From: Nocardia tengchongensis
GTDB lineage: Bacteria > Actinomycetota > Actinomycetes > Mycobacteriales > Mycobacteriaceae
DNA length: 64,000 bases
Assembly (NCBI RefSeq): GCF_018362975.1
Contig: NZ_CP074371.1
Location: forward strand, 1,736,001 to 1,800,000
Direction: 5' to 3'
Shown in pieces: positions 1 through 10,589 of the stretch (position 1 is the first letter of the stretch; the number at the start of each line of letters is the position of its first letter). Under the pieces are notes generated by a model. The model worked only from the letters and a program-made list of their open reading frames with translations. It did no database searches and had not been told where the DNA came from. The position numbers and the translations under genes are program-made.

Positions 1-284
1 TCGGCCGGTTGGTGCGGCGCTGGGGCTGGACCGCGGAGGAGGATCCGGTCAAGGTCGAGCACGCGGTCGGCGCGCTGATCGAGCGCAAGGACTGGACCAT
101 GCTCTCGCACCGGGTGATCTTCCACGGCCGCCGCGTGTGCCATGCCCGCAAGCCGGCCTGCGGCGCCTGCCTGCTGGCCAACGACTGCCCGTCCTTCGGG
201 GAGGGACCGACCGATCCGGCCGAGGCGGCCAAACTCGTGAAGGGCCCGGAGACCGAGCATCTTCTCGAACTGGTCGGCCTGTGA
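1..284 (+). CDS. nth: Endonuclease III, C-terminal part
   Basis: This is the C-terminal end of a base-excision repair DNA glycosylase/AP lyase; its 5' part lies outside the window. The visible end carries the iron-sulfur cluster loop of the family, Cys-x6-Cys-x2-Cys-x5-Cys ([17 protein letters not shown]), and reads through to a TGA at 282-284. Its stop codon overlaps the GTG start of the next gene, so the two are probably translationally coupled. The order nth / thioredoxin / Nudix / marP is the same as Rv3674c-Rv3671c in M. tuberculosis, which supports the call. The helix-hairpin-helix and catalytic Lys/Asp are not in view. Confidence 0.9.
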   Translation, partial: GRLVRRWGWTAEEDPVKVEHAVGALIERKDWTMLSHRVIFHGRRVCHARKPACGACLLANDCPSFGEGPTDPAEAAKLVKGPETEHLLELVGL

Positions 285-940
285 GCGCGGAGGCGACGCG
301 GGGCAAGACCTGGTGGCGGTGGGTCCTGGCGGCGGTGATCGTCGCCGTGGCGGCGGTGGTCGCGCTGTGGCCGCAGCTGCACCGCTCCGACGACCACGGC
401 ACCGCCACCGGTCCGGCGACCGCCACCCCGGTCGAACCAGCTGTCTCCGAGGCGGATCGGACCGCGGCCGCCCTGGCCGCCTGCCCGCGGCCCACCGGCG
501 CGCCCGTCGGCGACAGCCCGCTGCGCGGTATCACCCTGGACTGCCTGGCCGACGGCGCACCCGTGGACCTGGTCGCGGCGCTGGCCGGCAAGCCCGCGCT
601 GATCAACCTGTGGGCGTACTGGTGCGGCCCGTGCGCGGAGGAACTGCCGCTGCTGCAGCAGTTCTCGCAGCAGGCCGGGACCGCGCTCACCGTGCTGACC
701 GTGCACAGCGATCCCGGCACCGGCAAGGCGCTGTCGCGGCTGAGCGGGCTGGGCATCCACCTGCCCGGCGTCGAGGATCCGAACGCCAAGGTCCGCAGTG
801 CCGTCGGGGCGCCGGCCGTGCTGCCGATCTCGGTGCTGTTGCGCGCCGACGGCACCGTTGCGAAAGTCGTGGTGCGCCCCTTCCACAGCGTGGAGGACAT
901 CGCCGCTACTGTCGCCGCCGAGTTGGGTGTCAGCGCGTGA
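281..940 (+). CDS. Membrane-anchored TlpA-like thioredoxin
   Basis: Predicted extracytoplasmic thiol-disulfide oxidoreductase of 219 aa. An N-terminal signal-anchor (about residues 11-28) is followed by a Pro/Thr-rich linker and a thioredoxin fold with the active-site motif WCGPC (Trp114, Cys115, Cys118). The GTG start overlaps the nth stop (GTGA); longer upstream reading would run inside nth and looks non-coding. The position matches Rv3673c. It probably keeps exported proteins reduced or helps cytochrome maturation, but the sequence gives no specific partner. The cis-Pro region near the C-terminus (APAVLPIS) fits the family. Confidence 0.88.
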   Translation: MSAEATRGKTWWRWVLAAVIVAVAAVVALWPQLHRSDDHGTATGPATATPVEPAVSEADRTAAALAACPRPTGAPVGDSPLRGITLDCLADGAPVDLVAALAGKPALINLWAYWCGPCAEELPLLQQFSQQAGTALTVLTVHSDPGTGKALSRLSGLGIHLPGVEDPNAKVRSAVGAPAVLPISVLLRADGTVAKVVVRPFHSVEDIAATVAAELGVSA

Positions 941-980
941 GGGCGGCGGGTCGGTTGTGGTTTTCGGCGAGGGTGTGGTG

Positions 981-1709
981 ATGAGACTCGAGGCGTCCGG
1001 CAATGGAATTCCGGCGTGGCTACGCGGGGTGGCCGAGCACGATCCGGCCGATCCCACCGGTGTGAACCCGGTGCTGCGGCGGAATGTCATGCGGCGCTTC
1101 GCCGCCGCGGCGACCAACCCGCGCGACGCGGCGGTGCTGGTGCTGTTCGGCGGCTCCCCGGACGTGGATCCGGCGGCGCCGGGCGGGCTCCCCGGCGACG
1201 CCGATGTACTGCTCACCCAGCGTGCCGCCACCCTGCGCCAGCACGGCGGCCAGGTGGCGTTCCCCGGCGGCGGGGTGGAGCCGCAGGACGACGGCCCGAT
1301 CAGCACCGCCCTGCGCGAGGCCAACGAGGAGACCGGCCTCGATCCCGCGAGCGTGGAGCCGATCGCGGTGCTGCCCAAGATCTTCGTGCCGCCGTCGCGG
1401 TTCGATGTGACGCCGGTGGTCGCCTATTGGCGCACCCCCGGCGCGGTGGGGGTGGTGAGCGAGACCGAGGCGGCCCGCGTGGCACGGGTGCCGGTGTCGG
1501 AGCTCATCGATCCGGCCAATCGTTTCGTGGTGCGGCATCCGCTGGGCTATATGGGCCCGGCGTTCGCCGTGGACGGAATGCTGGTGTGGGGGTTCACCGC
1601 CGGCGTGCTCGCCGGACTGCTGGCGGTATCCGGGTGGGAACACGAATGGGACCATCACGATGTACGTGATCTGCAGGCCTCCTTGGCCGCGGTAGGGATG
1701 ACATTATGA
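981..1709 (+). CDS. Nudix hydrolase, CoA pyrophosphatase type
   Basis: 242-aa Nudix hydrolase. The Nudix box is visible around residues 96-118, with the signature REANEETGL giving the metal-binding glutamates, preceded by QVAFPGGGVE as in CoA diphosphatases (NudL-like). It probably cleaves coenzyme A or related nucleoside diphosphate derivatives in the cytoplasm; the substrate is inferred from family only. The ATG at 981 was chosen because the homologous N-terminus begins there; a GTG directly upstream at 978 is an alternative. The stop overlaps the marP start (ATGA), so the gene is coupled to marP, as Rv3672c is to Rv3671c. Confidence 0.85.
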   Translation: MRLEASGNGIPAWLRGVAEHDPADPTGVNPVLRRNVMRRFAAAATNPRDAAVLVLFGGSPDVDPAAPGGLPGDADVLLTQRAATLRQHGGQVAFPGGGVEPQDDGPISTALREANEETGLDPASVEPIAVLPKIFVPPSRFDVTPVVAYWRTPGAVGVVSETEAARVARVPVSELIDPANRFVVRHPLGYMGPAFAVDGMLVWGFTAGVLAGLLAVSGWEHEWDHHDVRDLQASLAAVGMTL

Positions 1710-2899
1710 GCGCCTCTGGCTGGCTCGATCTCGGCATCATCATTCTGGCGCTGCTGGCGGCCACCTCCGGGTGGCGGCAGGGCGCGGTCGCCTCGGCGCT
1801 GGCCTTCCTGGGTGTCATCCTGGGTGCGGTGGCCGGCATCCTGATCGCGCCGCACATCCTGCGACATCTCAGCGAGGGCCGCACCCGGGTGCTGGTGGGC
1901 GTGCTGCTCATCGTGGCGCTGGTGATCATCGGCGAGGTCGCGGGCATGGTGCTCGGGCGGGCGGCGCGCGGCGGCATGCGGGATCCGTTCACCCGCAGCG
2001 TGGACAGCGTGGTCGGCGCGGGCCTGCAGGCGGTGGCGGTGCTGGCCACCGCGTGGCTGCTGGCGCTGCCGCTGACCAACTCCTCGCAGCCCGGTATCGC
2101 GGCCGCGGTCACCAACTCCCAGGTGCTGCGCAATGTCGACCATGTTGCGCCGGACTGGCTGCGCCGGGTGCCGACCGACTTCTCCAACCTGCTCAACACC
2201 TCCGGGCTGCCGGATGTGATCGGCCCGTTCGGGCATGTCCCGATCACCGCCGTGGAGCCGCCCGACGCCAGCGTGCTGCAGCTGCCGATCGCCCAGCAGC
2301 TGCAGGGCAGCGTGCTGCGCATCCGCGGGATCGCGCCCAGTTGCCAACGGCAGCTGGAGGGTTCGGGCTTCGTGGTCGCCCCGGAACGGGTGATGACGAA
2401 CGCGCACGTGGTGGCGGGCACCAACAGCGTGAGCGTGGACACCGCGCGCGGACCGCTCACGGCCACCGTGGTGTTGTTCGACTCGAACAAGGACGTGGCG
2501 ATCCTCGCGGTGCCGGGCCTGACCGCGCAGCCGCTGGCCCTGGCCCCGTCCGACGCCAGCTCGGGAGAGAGCTCGATCGTGCTCGGTTATCCGGGTGGCG
2601 GGCGCTACACGGCCAGTGCGGCGCGCGTGCGTGAGACGTTGAACCTGAAGGGCCCCAACATCTATCGCGACTCCGACGTCAAGCGTGAGGTGTACACCAT
2701 CCGCGGTCAGGTCCGGGCCGGTAACTCCGGCGGGCCGCTGGTGGACACCGACGGCCGGATCCTGGGCGTGGTGTTCGGCGCGGCCGTCACCGACGACGAC
2801 ACCGGCTACGTGCTGACCCTCGACGAGGTGAAGCCCGAACTGGATTCGGCGTCGAGCCAGTCCAACGCCGTCGGCACGGGCAGCTGTGTGCTGAGTTGA
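1706..2899 (+). CDS. marP: Periplasmic acid-resistance serine protease MarP
   Basis: 397-aa membrane serine protease. A CvpA-like N-terminal half with four hydrophobic segments (about residues 5-130) anchors a trypsin-like protease domain outside the membrane. The catalytic triad can be read directly: His234 in NAHVV, Asp263 in NKDVAIL and Ser341 in GNSGGPL, nearly the same positions as in M. tuberculosis MarP (Rv3671c). In that species MarP is needed for survival at acid pH and activates a peptidoglycan hydrolase; the same role here is inferred by orthology. It is the last gene of the nth-marP operon and is followed by a strong hairpin terminator. Confidence 0.93.
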   Translation: MSASGWLDLGIIILALLAATSGWRQGAVASALAFLGVILGAVAGILIAPHILRHLSEGRTRVLVGVLLIVALVIIGEVAGMVLGRAARGGMRDPFTRSVDSVVGAGLQAVAVLATAWLLALPLTNSSQPGIAAAVTNSQVLRNVDHVAPDWLRRVPTDFSNLLNTSGLPDVIGPFGHVPITAVEPPDASVLQLPIAQQLQGSVLRIRGIAPSCQRQLEGSGFVVAPERVMTNAHVVAGTNSVSVDTARGPLTATVVLFDSNKDVAILAVPGLTAQPLALAPSDASSGESSIVLGYPGGGRYTASAARVRETLNLKGPNIYRDSDVKREVYTIRGQVRAGNSGGPLVDTDGRILGVVFGAAVTDDDTGYVLTLDEVKPELDSASSQSNAVGTGSCVLS

Positions 2900-2920
2900 T
2901 TCCCGGCTGATCCGAACGAG

Positions 2921-2959
2921 CGGCGGCCCCCGGCGACATGATTCGCCGGGGGCCGCCGC
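2921..2959. terminator. Bidirectional hairpin terminator
   Basis: A perfect 15-bp inverted repeat (arms 2921-2935 and 2945-2959, 9-nt loop, almost all G+C) lies between the convergent ends of marP and the alpha/beta hydrolase. There is no T tract, as is common in actinobacteria. It can serve both transcripts. Confidence 0.8.
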
Positions 2960-2968
2960 GTAGCTCGT

Positions 2969-3919
2969 CTAGGTCAGCAGTTTCGCGATCTCCGCGGTCA
3001 CCGCTTCCGGGTTCTCCTGGTGCGCATAGTGACCCGCTTCGGGGATCTCGACCAGCCGCCGCTGCGGCGACAGCTGCCGTCCGCGGTGGATGGTGCCGGG
3101 CAGGATGTAGCGGTCCCGATCGCCGTACATGGCGAGCGTGGGCACCCGCACCGGTTCGCTCATGGCCGACATGAAACGTCGGCCGTCGGGCCGCCATTGG
3201 CTACGGAAGGCCCAGCGCTGGTATTCCAGCGCACAGTGCGCCGCCCCCGGGATGCGGATGGCGGTGCGCATGCGGCGGGCGGTGTCGGCGAATTCCTCGG
3301 TGGCCGAGAACCGTTCGCCGACCCGGTCGCGCAGCAGCAGTTCGATCTCGATGCCGTCGTCGCGGGTGAGCCGGTGCTCGGGCAGCCGCGGCAGCTGGCA
3401 GCGCAGGAAGTTCGGCAGCCAGGCGGTGCGCTGCGCCTCGTCGCGCAGCACGGCCCGTTTCAGGGCCACCGGGTGCGGGGAGCTGATCAGGCCGATGGAG
3501 CTCACCACCCGCGGGTGCAGGACGGCGGTGGCCCAGCACACCAGTCCGCCCTCGGCGTGGCCGATGAGGGTGGCTTCGGTGTGGCCCAGAGCCCGGACGA
3601 GTCCGGCGACGTCACCGGCGAGGGTCCAGCCGTCGTAGCCGCGCGGCGGCTTGTCGGTGTCGCCGTAGCCGCGCAGGTCCACCGCGACGGTGCGGAAGCC
3701 GAGCTCGGCGAGTCCGGTCAGCTGATGCCGCCACGACCACCAGAAGTCGCCGAAACCGTGCAGCAGCACCACCAGCGGCGGCGCGGCGCCCGCCTGGGCG
3801 GTCCCGGCGGGCGTGGCCTCGACGACATGGAAGCGAATGCCGTTGGCGCGCACGTCGCGATGGGTCCACGGCCCGTCATAGCGGACTGCGGACGGATCCG
3901 GCTGCGAATTCGACGACAC
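2969..3919 (-). CDS. ephE: Alpha/beta hydrolase, epoxide hydrolase family
   Basis: 316-aa alpha/beta hydrolase. It shows the oxyanion HGFGDFWWSWRHQL motif, the RGYGDTDKP strand typical of epoxide hydrolases and haloalkane dehalogenases, a nucleophile elbow that reads IGHAEGG, and a late GHYAHQENPE segment holding the catalytic His. The nucleophile Asp of true epoxide hydrolases (GHDWG) is here Ala (GHAEGG), so hydrolase chemistry is uncertain; the M. tuberculosis neighbour Rv3670 (EphE) occupies the same place. The GTG at 3919 was chosen because the residues before it (SSNSQPD onward) start the folded domain; no good ribosome site is visible. Confidence 0.78.
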   Translation of the reverse strand: MSSNSQPDPSAVRYDGPWTHRDVRANGIRFHVVEATPAGTAQAGAAPPLVVLLHGFGDFWWSWRHQLTGLAELGFRTVAVDLRGYGDTDKPPRGYDGWTLAGDVAGLVRALGHTEATLIGHAEGGLVCWATAVLHPRVVSSIGLISSPHPVALKRAVLRDEAQRTAWLPNFLRCQLPRLPEHRLTRDDGIEIELLLRDRVGERFSATEEFADTARRMRTAIRIPGAAHCALEYQRWAFRSQWRPDGRRFMSAMSEPVRVPTLAMYGDRDRYILPGTIHRGRQLSPQRRLVEIPEAGHYAHQENPEAVTAEIAKLLT

Positions 3920-3942
3920 GCCGAAGGAGCGTAATCGAAGGT

Positions 3943-4452
3943 CTAGGACCGCGGCTTGCCGACCGTGGCGTCCACGGCCGGCTCGTCGGAGTGGCTGAAG
4001 CTGCTCGCCAGCAGGGTCTGCGTGTCCTTCAGCGAGCCGATGGTCTTCTCGGGCGCGCGCAGCTTGCGCACCTTCAGGTAGCCCAGCAGACCGCAGGCCG
4101 CGACCGCCGCGATCATCAGCAGGAACACCACCAGGAACGCGGCCCAGCGCGGCATCCACACGTCCAGCAGTTCGGCGAGGAAGAAGAAAAAGAAGAAGGA
4201 GCTGAACAGCAGGATGGTCAGCGCCAGGATGAAGAAGACGCTGCCCTGCAGGCCCTTCTTGATCTCACCGGTGACCTCGGTCTTGGCGAGCTCCACCTCG
4301 GCGCGCACCAGCGTCGACATCTGCTCGGTGGCGTCGCGGACCAGACTGCCGATGGTGGCCGACTGATGGGCGTCGATATCGGACAACGGAATCGAGGTGA
4401 CGGTGCGGGTGCGGTTCCCGTCGTAGCCGTTACCGCCCTGTGTGAAGCTCAA
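3943..4452 (-). CDS. Holin-superfamily-III-like membrane protein (Rv3669-like)
   Basis: About 169-aa membrane protein. An amphipathic N-terminal helix (GSLVRDATEQMSTLVRAE) is followed by two long hydrophobic segments, one with a striking run of Phe (FSSFFFFFF), as in the actinobacterial holin-X / phage-holin-III family. There is no evidence for a phage role; Rv3669 sits at the same locus in mycobacteria. Two starts are possible: a TTG at 4452 with a good ribosome site (ggagaagg) 8-9 nt upstream, preferred here, and a GTG at 4497 overlapping the nhaA stop (GTGA). Function unknown; it probably affects envelope stability. Confidence 0.75.
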   Translation of the reverse strand: MSFTQGGNGYDGNRTRTVTSIPLSDIDAHQSATIGSLVRDATEQMSTLVRAEVELAKTEVTGEIKKGLQGSVFFILALTILLFSSFFFFFFLAELLDVWMPRWAAFLVVFLLMIAAVAACGLLGYLKVRKLRAPEKTIGSLKDTQTLLASSFSHSDEPAVDATVGKPRS

Positions 4453-4493
4453 TTGCTCGACCCTTCTCCATGTCCCGGTAGTACTGTCCGGTG

Positions 4494-5720
4494 TCACTCT
4501 TGACTTTGCAGTGCGCGCTCGTCACGTCGTGCCTGGTGAGCACGGCCACGACGCAACAGTAGCGCCGAACCCGCCAGGGAAGCCGCCAAAGACGTGAGCA
4601 ACACCGCCGCTTTCGCGAGTTCTGCCGCCGACCCGTCACCGACGTCTTCCAAGGCCAGTTCTGCCACCAAGAGGCTAACGGTGAAGCCGATCGCACCCAG
4701 TACCGACAGGGCGAACATGTCCCGATACCCGAGATCGCCCGGTCGTTCCGCGATGCCCAACCGCACCGCGAGCCAACTGAATCCGAAGATACCGATGGTC
4801 TTGCCGACCAGCAGACCCAGGATGATCGCCAGCGACAGCCGGTTGGTGAACAGCTTCGACAGCACCTCGGAATCGAGCGGGACGCCGGAGGCGAACAACG
4901 CGAACAGCGGCACGCACAGCGCCGCGGAGATGGGCTGGAAGAAATGCTCGAGCCGGGCGGCGGGCACGCGGTGCTCGTCCTCGTCCGGGTCCGGGCGCAC
5001 CCGGGTCAGCAGACCGCACGCGACGCCGGCCAGGGTGGCGTGGATCCCGGCCTCGTGCAGCGCGTACCAGGAGAGCAGGCCGAGCGGCACATACAGGAAC
5101 GGGGTGCCGATCCGGAACTTCTGGCCCAGCGCCCAGCCGGCGAAGCAGGCGATCGCGGTCAGCAGCCACAGCATCTTCAGGGTGGTGGTGAACAGCACCG
5201 CGATCAGCAGGATGGCGATCAGGTCGTCGACCACGGCCAGGCTGAGCAGGAACACCCGGGCGCCGGCCGGGATCCGCGACCCGGTCATGGCCAGCACCGC
5301 CAGCGCGAAGGCGATGTCGGTGGCGACCGGGATGGCCCAGCCGCGATCCATGCCCTCCACCCCGTGCCCGACCGCCATGGCGATGAGCGCGGGCATCAGC
5401 ACGCCGCCCAGCGCGGCCACGATGGGCAGGGTGGCGCGTTTGCGATCGGCGAGTTCGCCGACCACCAGCTCGCGTTTGAGCTCCAGACCGGCGACGAAGA
5501 AGAAGATGGCGAGCAGGCCGTCCTTGGTCCAGTCGGCCAGCGTGAGGTCCAGGTGCAGGGCCGGGATCGCGAGCTTGGTGTCGACCATGGTGGTGTAGCT
5601 CGCGCCCCACGGTGAGTTCACCCAGATGAGCGCGCCCGCGGCGGCGATGAGAAGGAGTGCGCCACCGAAGGTTTCGGTTCTCAGATAGCGCGCGAGCTCC
5701 GATCGGACCTGAGCGATCAC
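4494..5720 (-). CDS. nhaA: Na+/H+ antiporter NhaA
   Basis: About 408-aa inner-membrane sodium/proton antiporter with the usual set of about 11-12 hydrophobic helices. The family signature around the two adjacent aspartates (SLAVVDDLIAI) and the IFFFVAGLELKRELV segment are clearly present. It exports Na+ in exchange for protons for pH and salt homeostasis. Two GTG codons are possible (5729 and 5720); 5720 has the better spacing from the GAAAGG site. The gene ends with a 4-nt overlap to the alternative start of the holin-like gene, so the two are probably co-transcribed. Confidence 0.93.
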   Translation of the reverse strand: MIAQVRSELARYLRTETFGGALLLIAAAGALIWVNSPWGASYTTMVDTKLAIPALHLDLTLADWTKDGLLAIFFFVAGLELKRELVVGELADRKRATLPIVAALGGVLMPALIAMAVGHGVEGMDRGWAIPVATDIAFALAVLAMTGSRIPAGARVFLLSLAVVDDLIAILLIAVLFTTTLKMLWLLTAIACFAGWALGQKFRIGTPFLYVPLGLLSWYALHEAGIHATLAGVACGLLTRVRPDPDEDEHRVPAARLEHFFQPISAALCVPLFALFASGVPLDSEVLSKLFTNRLSLAIILGLLVGKTIGIFGFSWLAVRLGIAERPGDLGYRDMFALSVLGAIGFTVSLLVAELALEDVGDGSAAELAKAAVLLTSLAASLAGSALLLRRGRAHQARRDERALQSQE

Positions 5721-5872
5721 AGGGTGCACCTTTCAGCCGTACGTTCGACAGAACAGCGGCGTGCACACCACTGACGGGTTCTCGGCACAACCGCATGCCG
5801 ACCAGACTTCCCGGCACACCTTTTTGCGCAATTCTAACGGTTTGCCCGGAAATTCTTGACCACCCCACAGCG

Positions 5873-5907
5873 GCGAGGCCCCCTGATCATCGATCAGGGG
5901 GCCTCGC
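5873..5907 (-). terminator. Rho-independent-like terminator of acs
   Basis: Perfect 16-bp inverted repeat (5873-5888 and 5892-5907) with a 3-nt loop, 16 nt downstream of the acs stop. It separates acs from nhaA; the remaining 150 bp up to nhaA are AT-richer and presumably hold the nhaA promoter. Confidence 0.8.
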
Positions 5908-5922
5908 TCCGGGTCTTCCGAT

Positions 5923-7870
<1,948 letters not shown>

Positions 7871-8050
7871 CTCGTCTCTTCTTCTCTCGCGTGCATGCCG
7901 CGTGGGGTGACGGCGGCCACGTCCGACCCTAACCGACTGTGACCTGGGCCGGGACTCGCTGTCTCGATCGGTGGGGCGTTACCGCTGACAACCGGGGTGC
8001 GGGTGGCTACTGTCCCTTTCACCGACAGCGGCTCGAGGCGGGAGAACGCG

Positions 8051-9658
8051 TTGAGAATCAGAGGGATCGCCGTACTGGCCGCGGTGCTCGCGCTGATCGC
8101 CGCCGCGGGACTCACCGGATGCGCCGTCACCCCGGCGTACGGGGACATGATCGCGGTCAACGGCAGCGAGCCGCAGAATCCGCTGATCCCCTCCAATACC
8201 AACGAGAACGGCGGCGGGCGCATCGTCGACCGGCTCTTCGCGGGACTGCGCTACATCGACCAGCGCGGCGCCCTGCACGACGAGGTCGCCCAGTCCATCG
8301 ACACCACCGACCAGCAGCACTACCGGATCACCCTGAAACCCGGGTGGACCTTCAGCGACGGAACACCGGTCACCGCACACTCTTTCGTCGACGCCTGGAA
8401 CTACGGGGCGCTGGTCACCAACGCGCAGCTGCAGAGCTACACCTACGGGCCGATCGTCGGATTCACCGATGTGCAGGCCGATCCGCCACGCGCGCAGACC
8501 ATGTCGGGGCTGAAGGTGGTCGACGACCTGCACTTCACCGTCGACCTGGTGGCGCCCACCATCGACTTCCGGACCCGGCTGGCGTACGCGCCGTTCTATC
8601 CGCTGCCCACCGCCGCCTTCAAGGACATGAAGGCCTTCGGGCAGCACCCGATCGGCAACGGCCCCTACCGATTCGCCGACGGCAACGCCTGGCAGCACGA
8701 CGTCCAGCTCACCGTGGTCCCCAACGAGAGCTACCGGGGCGGGCGGCCGCCCCGAAACAAGGGCCTGACCTTCGTGTTCTACTCCAACTTCGACGCCGCC
8801 TACTCCGACCTGCTGGCCGACAACCTGGACGTGCTCGACACCATCCCCGACAGCGCCATCGCCGTGTACAAGCACGATCTCGGCGACCGCGCCATCGAGG
8901 CCCCGACCGCACAGAATCAGTGGCTCGGCTTCCAGTCGAACCTGGCGCACTTCGGCGGTGAGGAGGGACGGCTGCGGCGGCAGGCGCTGTCGATGGCCAT
9001 CGATCGCGCGCAGATCGGGCGGAAGATCTTCCACGGCACCCGAATTCCGGCCCGCGACTTCACTTCCGCGGTGCTGCCCGGATTCGATCCGAACCTGCCC
9101 GGCTCCAACGTCCTCGACTACAACCCGGCCGAAGCCGTCCGGCTGTGGAACCAGGCCGACGCCATCGCCCCCTGGAGCGGGAGCTTCGAGATCGCCTACA
9201 ACGCCGACGGCGGCCACCAGGCCTGGATCGACGCCCTGGCCAACAGCATTCGCAACACGCTGCACATCGACGCCGTCGGCGCGCCCTACCCGACCTTCAA
9301 GCAACTGCGCGACCAGGTCGTGCACCGCACCATCGGCAAGGCCTTCCGCTACGGCTGGCAGGGCGACTACCCGACCATGCTGCAATTCCTCGAACCCGGC
9401 TTCGTGACCGGCTCGGAATCCAACGACGTCGGCTACAGCAACCCGGAATTCGACCGGCTGCTCACCGCCGCCGAAGCCGCGTCCACCGAAGAGGAGTCGT
9501 GGAAGCTGGTGGGGCAGGCCCAATCCGTGCTGCTGCGCGACCTGCCCACCATCCCGGTCTTCGACTACATCAACTCCGCCGGCTACTCCAAACGCGTGCA
9601 CAACGTGGTGATGACCTGGAACGGACTGGCCGACTTCGAGAACATCGAGCTGAGGTGA
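8051..9658 (+). CDS. dppA: Dipeptide ABC transporter, substrate-binding lipoprotein
   Basis: 535-aa family-5 extracellular solute-binding protein. The TTG start at 8051 (site ggagaa just upstream) gives a proper lipoprotein signal with lipobox LTGC, Cys24, so the mature protein is lipid-anchored outside. The body shows SBP_bac_5 features such as SDGTPVTAHSFVDAWN and NGPYRFA. It captures oligo- or dipeptides for DppBCD; the heme or peptide roles known for mycobacterial DppA are possible. First gene of dppABCD, 4 nt before dppB. The order matches Rv3666c-Rv3663c. Confidence 0.92.
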   Translation: MRIRGIAVLAAVLALIAAAGLTGCAVTPAYGDMIAVNGSEPQNPLIPSNTNENGGGRIVDRLFAGLRYIDQRGALHDEVAQSIDTTDQQHYRITLKPGWTFSDGTPVTAHSFVDAWNYGALVTNAQLQSYTYGPIVGFTDVQADPPRAQTMSGLKVVDDLHFTVDLVAPTIDFRTRLAYAPFYPLPTAAFKDMKAFGQHPIGNGPYRFADGNAWQHDVQLTVVPNESYRGGRPPRNKGLTFVFYSNFDAAYSDLLADNLDVLDTIPDSAIAVYKHDLGDRAIEAPTAQNQWLGFQSNLAHFGGEEGRLRRQALSMAIDRAQIGRKIFHGTRIPARDFTSAVLPGFDPNLPGSNVLDYNPAEAVRLWNQADAIAPWSGSFEIAYNADGGHQAWIDALANSIRNTLHIDAVGAPYPTFKQLRDQVVHRTIGKAFRYGWQGDYPTMLQFLEPGFVTGSESNDVGYSNPEFDRLLTAAEAASTEEESWKLVGQAQSVLLRDLPTIPVFDYINSAGYSKRVHNVVMTWNGLADFENIELR

Positions 9659-9662
9659 CCTG

Positions 9663-10589
9663 ATGGCCTGGTACATAGCGCGGCGGCTGCTGCAGATGAT
9701 CCCGGTGTTCTTCGGCGCGACGCTGCTCATCTACTTCCTGATCTGGAAGGTCACCGGCGGCTCGGTCACGGCGCTGGCCGGGCAGCGCACGCTGACCCCG
9801 GCGCTGGAAGCGCAGCTGAAGGCGCAATACGGGCTGGACAAACCGTTCTGGTGGCAGTACCTGCACTACCTCAAAGGCATCGTCACCCTCGACTTCGGCA
9901 CCTCGTACTCAGGACGGCCCGTGCGTGAAGTGCTCGCCCGAGCCTTCCCGATCACCTTCCGGCTGGCCCTGCTGGCGGTGTTCTTCGAAGCGGTGTTCGG
10001 CATCGCGTTCGGCGTCGTCGCCGGACTGCGCAAGGGCGGCTGGTTCGACTCCACCATGCTGGTGCTCAGCCTGCTGGTGATCGCCATGCCCATCTTCGTG
10101 ATCGGCTTCCTGGCCCAGTTCCTGTTCGGCGTCACCTGGCACCTCGCACCCGTCACCGTCGGCTCCGACGTGAGCATCCCGCGACTCGTCCTGCCCGCCC
10201 TCGTCCTCGCCTCCCTGTCGTTCGCCTACGTGCTGCGACTGACCCGGAACTCGGTGGCGGAGAACAAGGATGCCGACTTCGTGCGCACCGCCACCGCCAA
10301 GGGACTGCCGCGCCGGCGCGTCGTCGTCGTGCACATCCTGCGGAACTCGCTCATCCCGGTCGTCACCTTCGTCGGCGCCGACCTGGGCGCGCTCATGGGC
10401 GGGGCCATCGTCACCGAGGGCATCTTCAACATCCCCGGCGTCGGCGGCACCCTCTACCAGGCCGTGGTGCGCGGCGAAGCGCCGACCGTGGTGTCCTTCG
10501 TGACCGCGCTCATCGTCATCTTCCTGCTCTCCAACCTGATCGTGGACCTGCTCTACGCCGTGCTCGACCCGCGGATCCGCTATGCCTGA
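9663..10589 (+). CDS. dppB: Dipeptide ABC transporter permease DppB
   Basis: 308-aa inner-membrane permease with the N-terminal IARRLLQMIPVFFGATLLIYFL segment of the DppB/OppB family (first half: IARRLLQMIPVF), a large extracytoplasmic loop, and five further helices. The EAA loop, which docks on the ATPase, is visible around VRTATAKGLPRRRV with the Gly of the motif. The ATG follows ggtgacct. It overlaps dppC by 8 nt. It forms the membrane channel with DppC. Confidence 0.92.
   Translation: MAWYIARRLLQMIPVFFGATLLIYFLIWKVTGGSVTALAGQRTLTPALEAQLKAQYGLDKPFWWQYLHYLKGIVTLDFGTSYSGRPVREVLARAFPITFRLALLAVFFEAVFGIAFGVVAGLRKGGWFDSTMLVLSLLVIAMPIFVIGFLAQFLFGVTWHLAPVTVGSDVSIPRLVLPALVLASLSFAYVLRLTRNSVAENKDADFVRTATAKGLPRRRVVVVHILRNSLIPVVTFVGADLGALMGGAIVTEGIFNIPGVGGTLYQAVVRGEAPTVVSFVTALIVIFLLSNLIVDLLYAVLDPRIRYA

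Noticed and set aside
3943..4497. Holin-like gene as evidence of a phage remnant
   Set aside because: The gene sits at the conserved core locus next to nhaA and the alpha/beta hydrolase, as in mycobacteria, with no other phage genes.
7979..9730. 583-codon open frame on the minus strand
   Set aside because: Antisense to dppA, which has a lipobox and family motifs.
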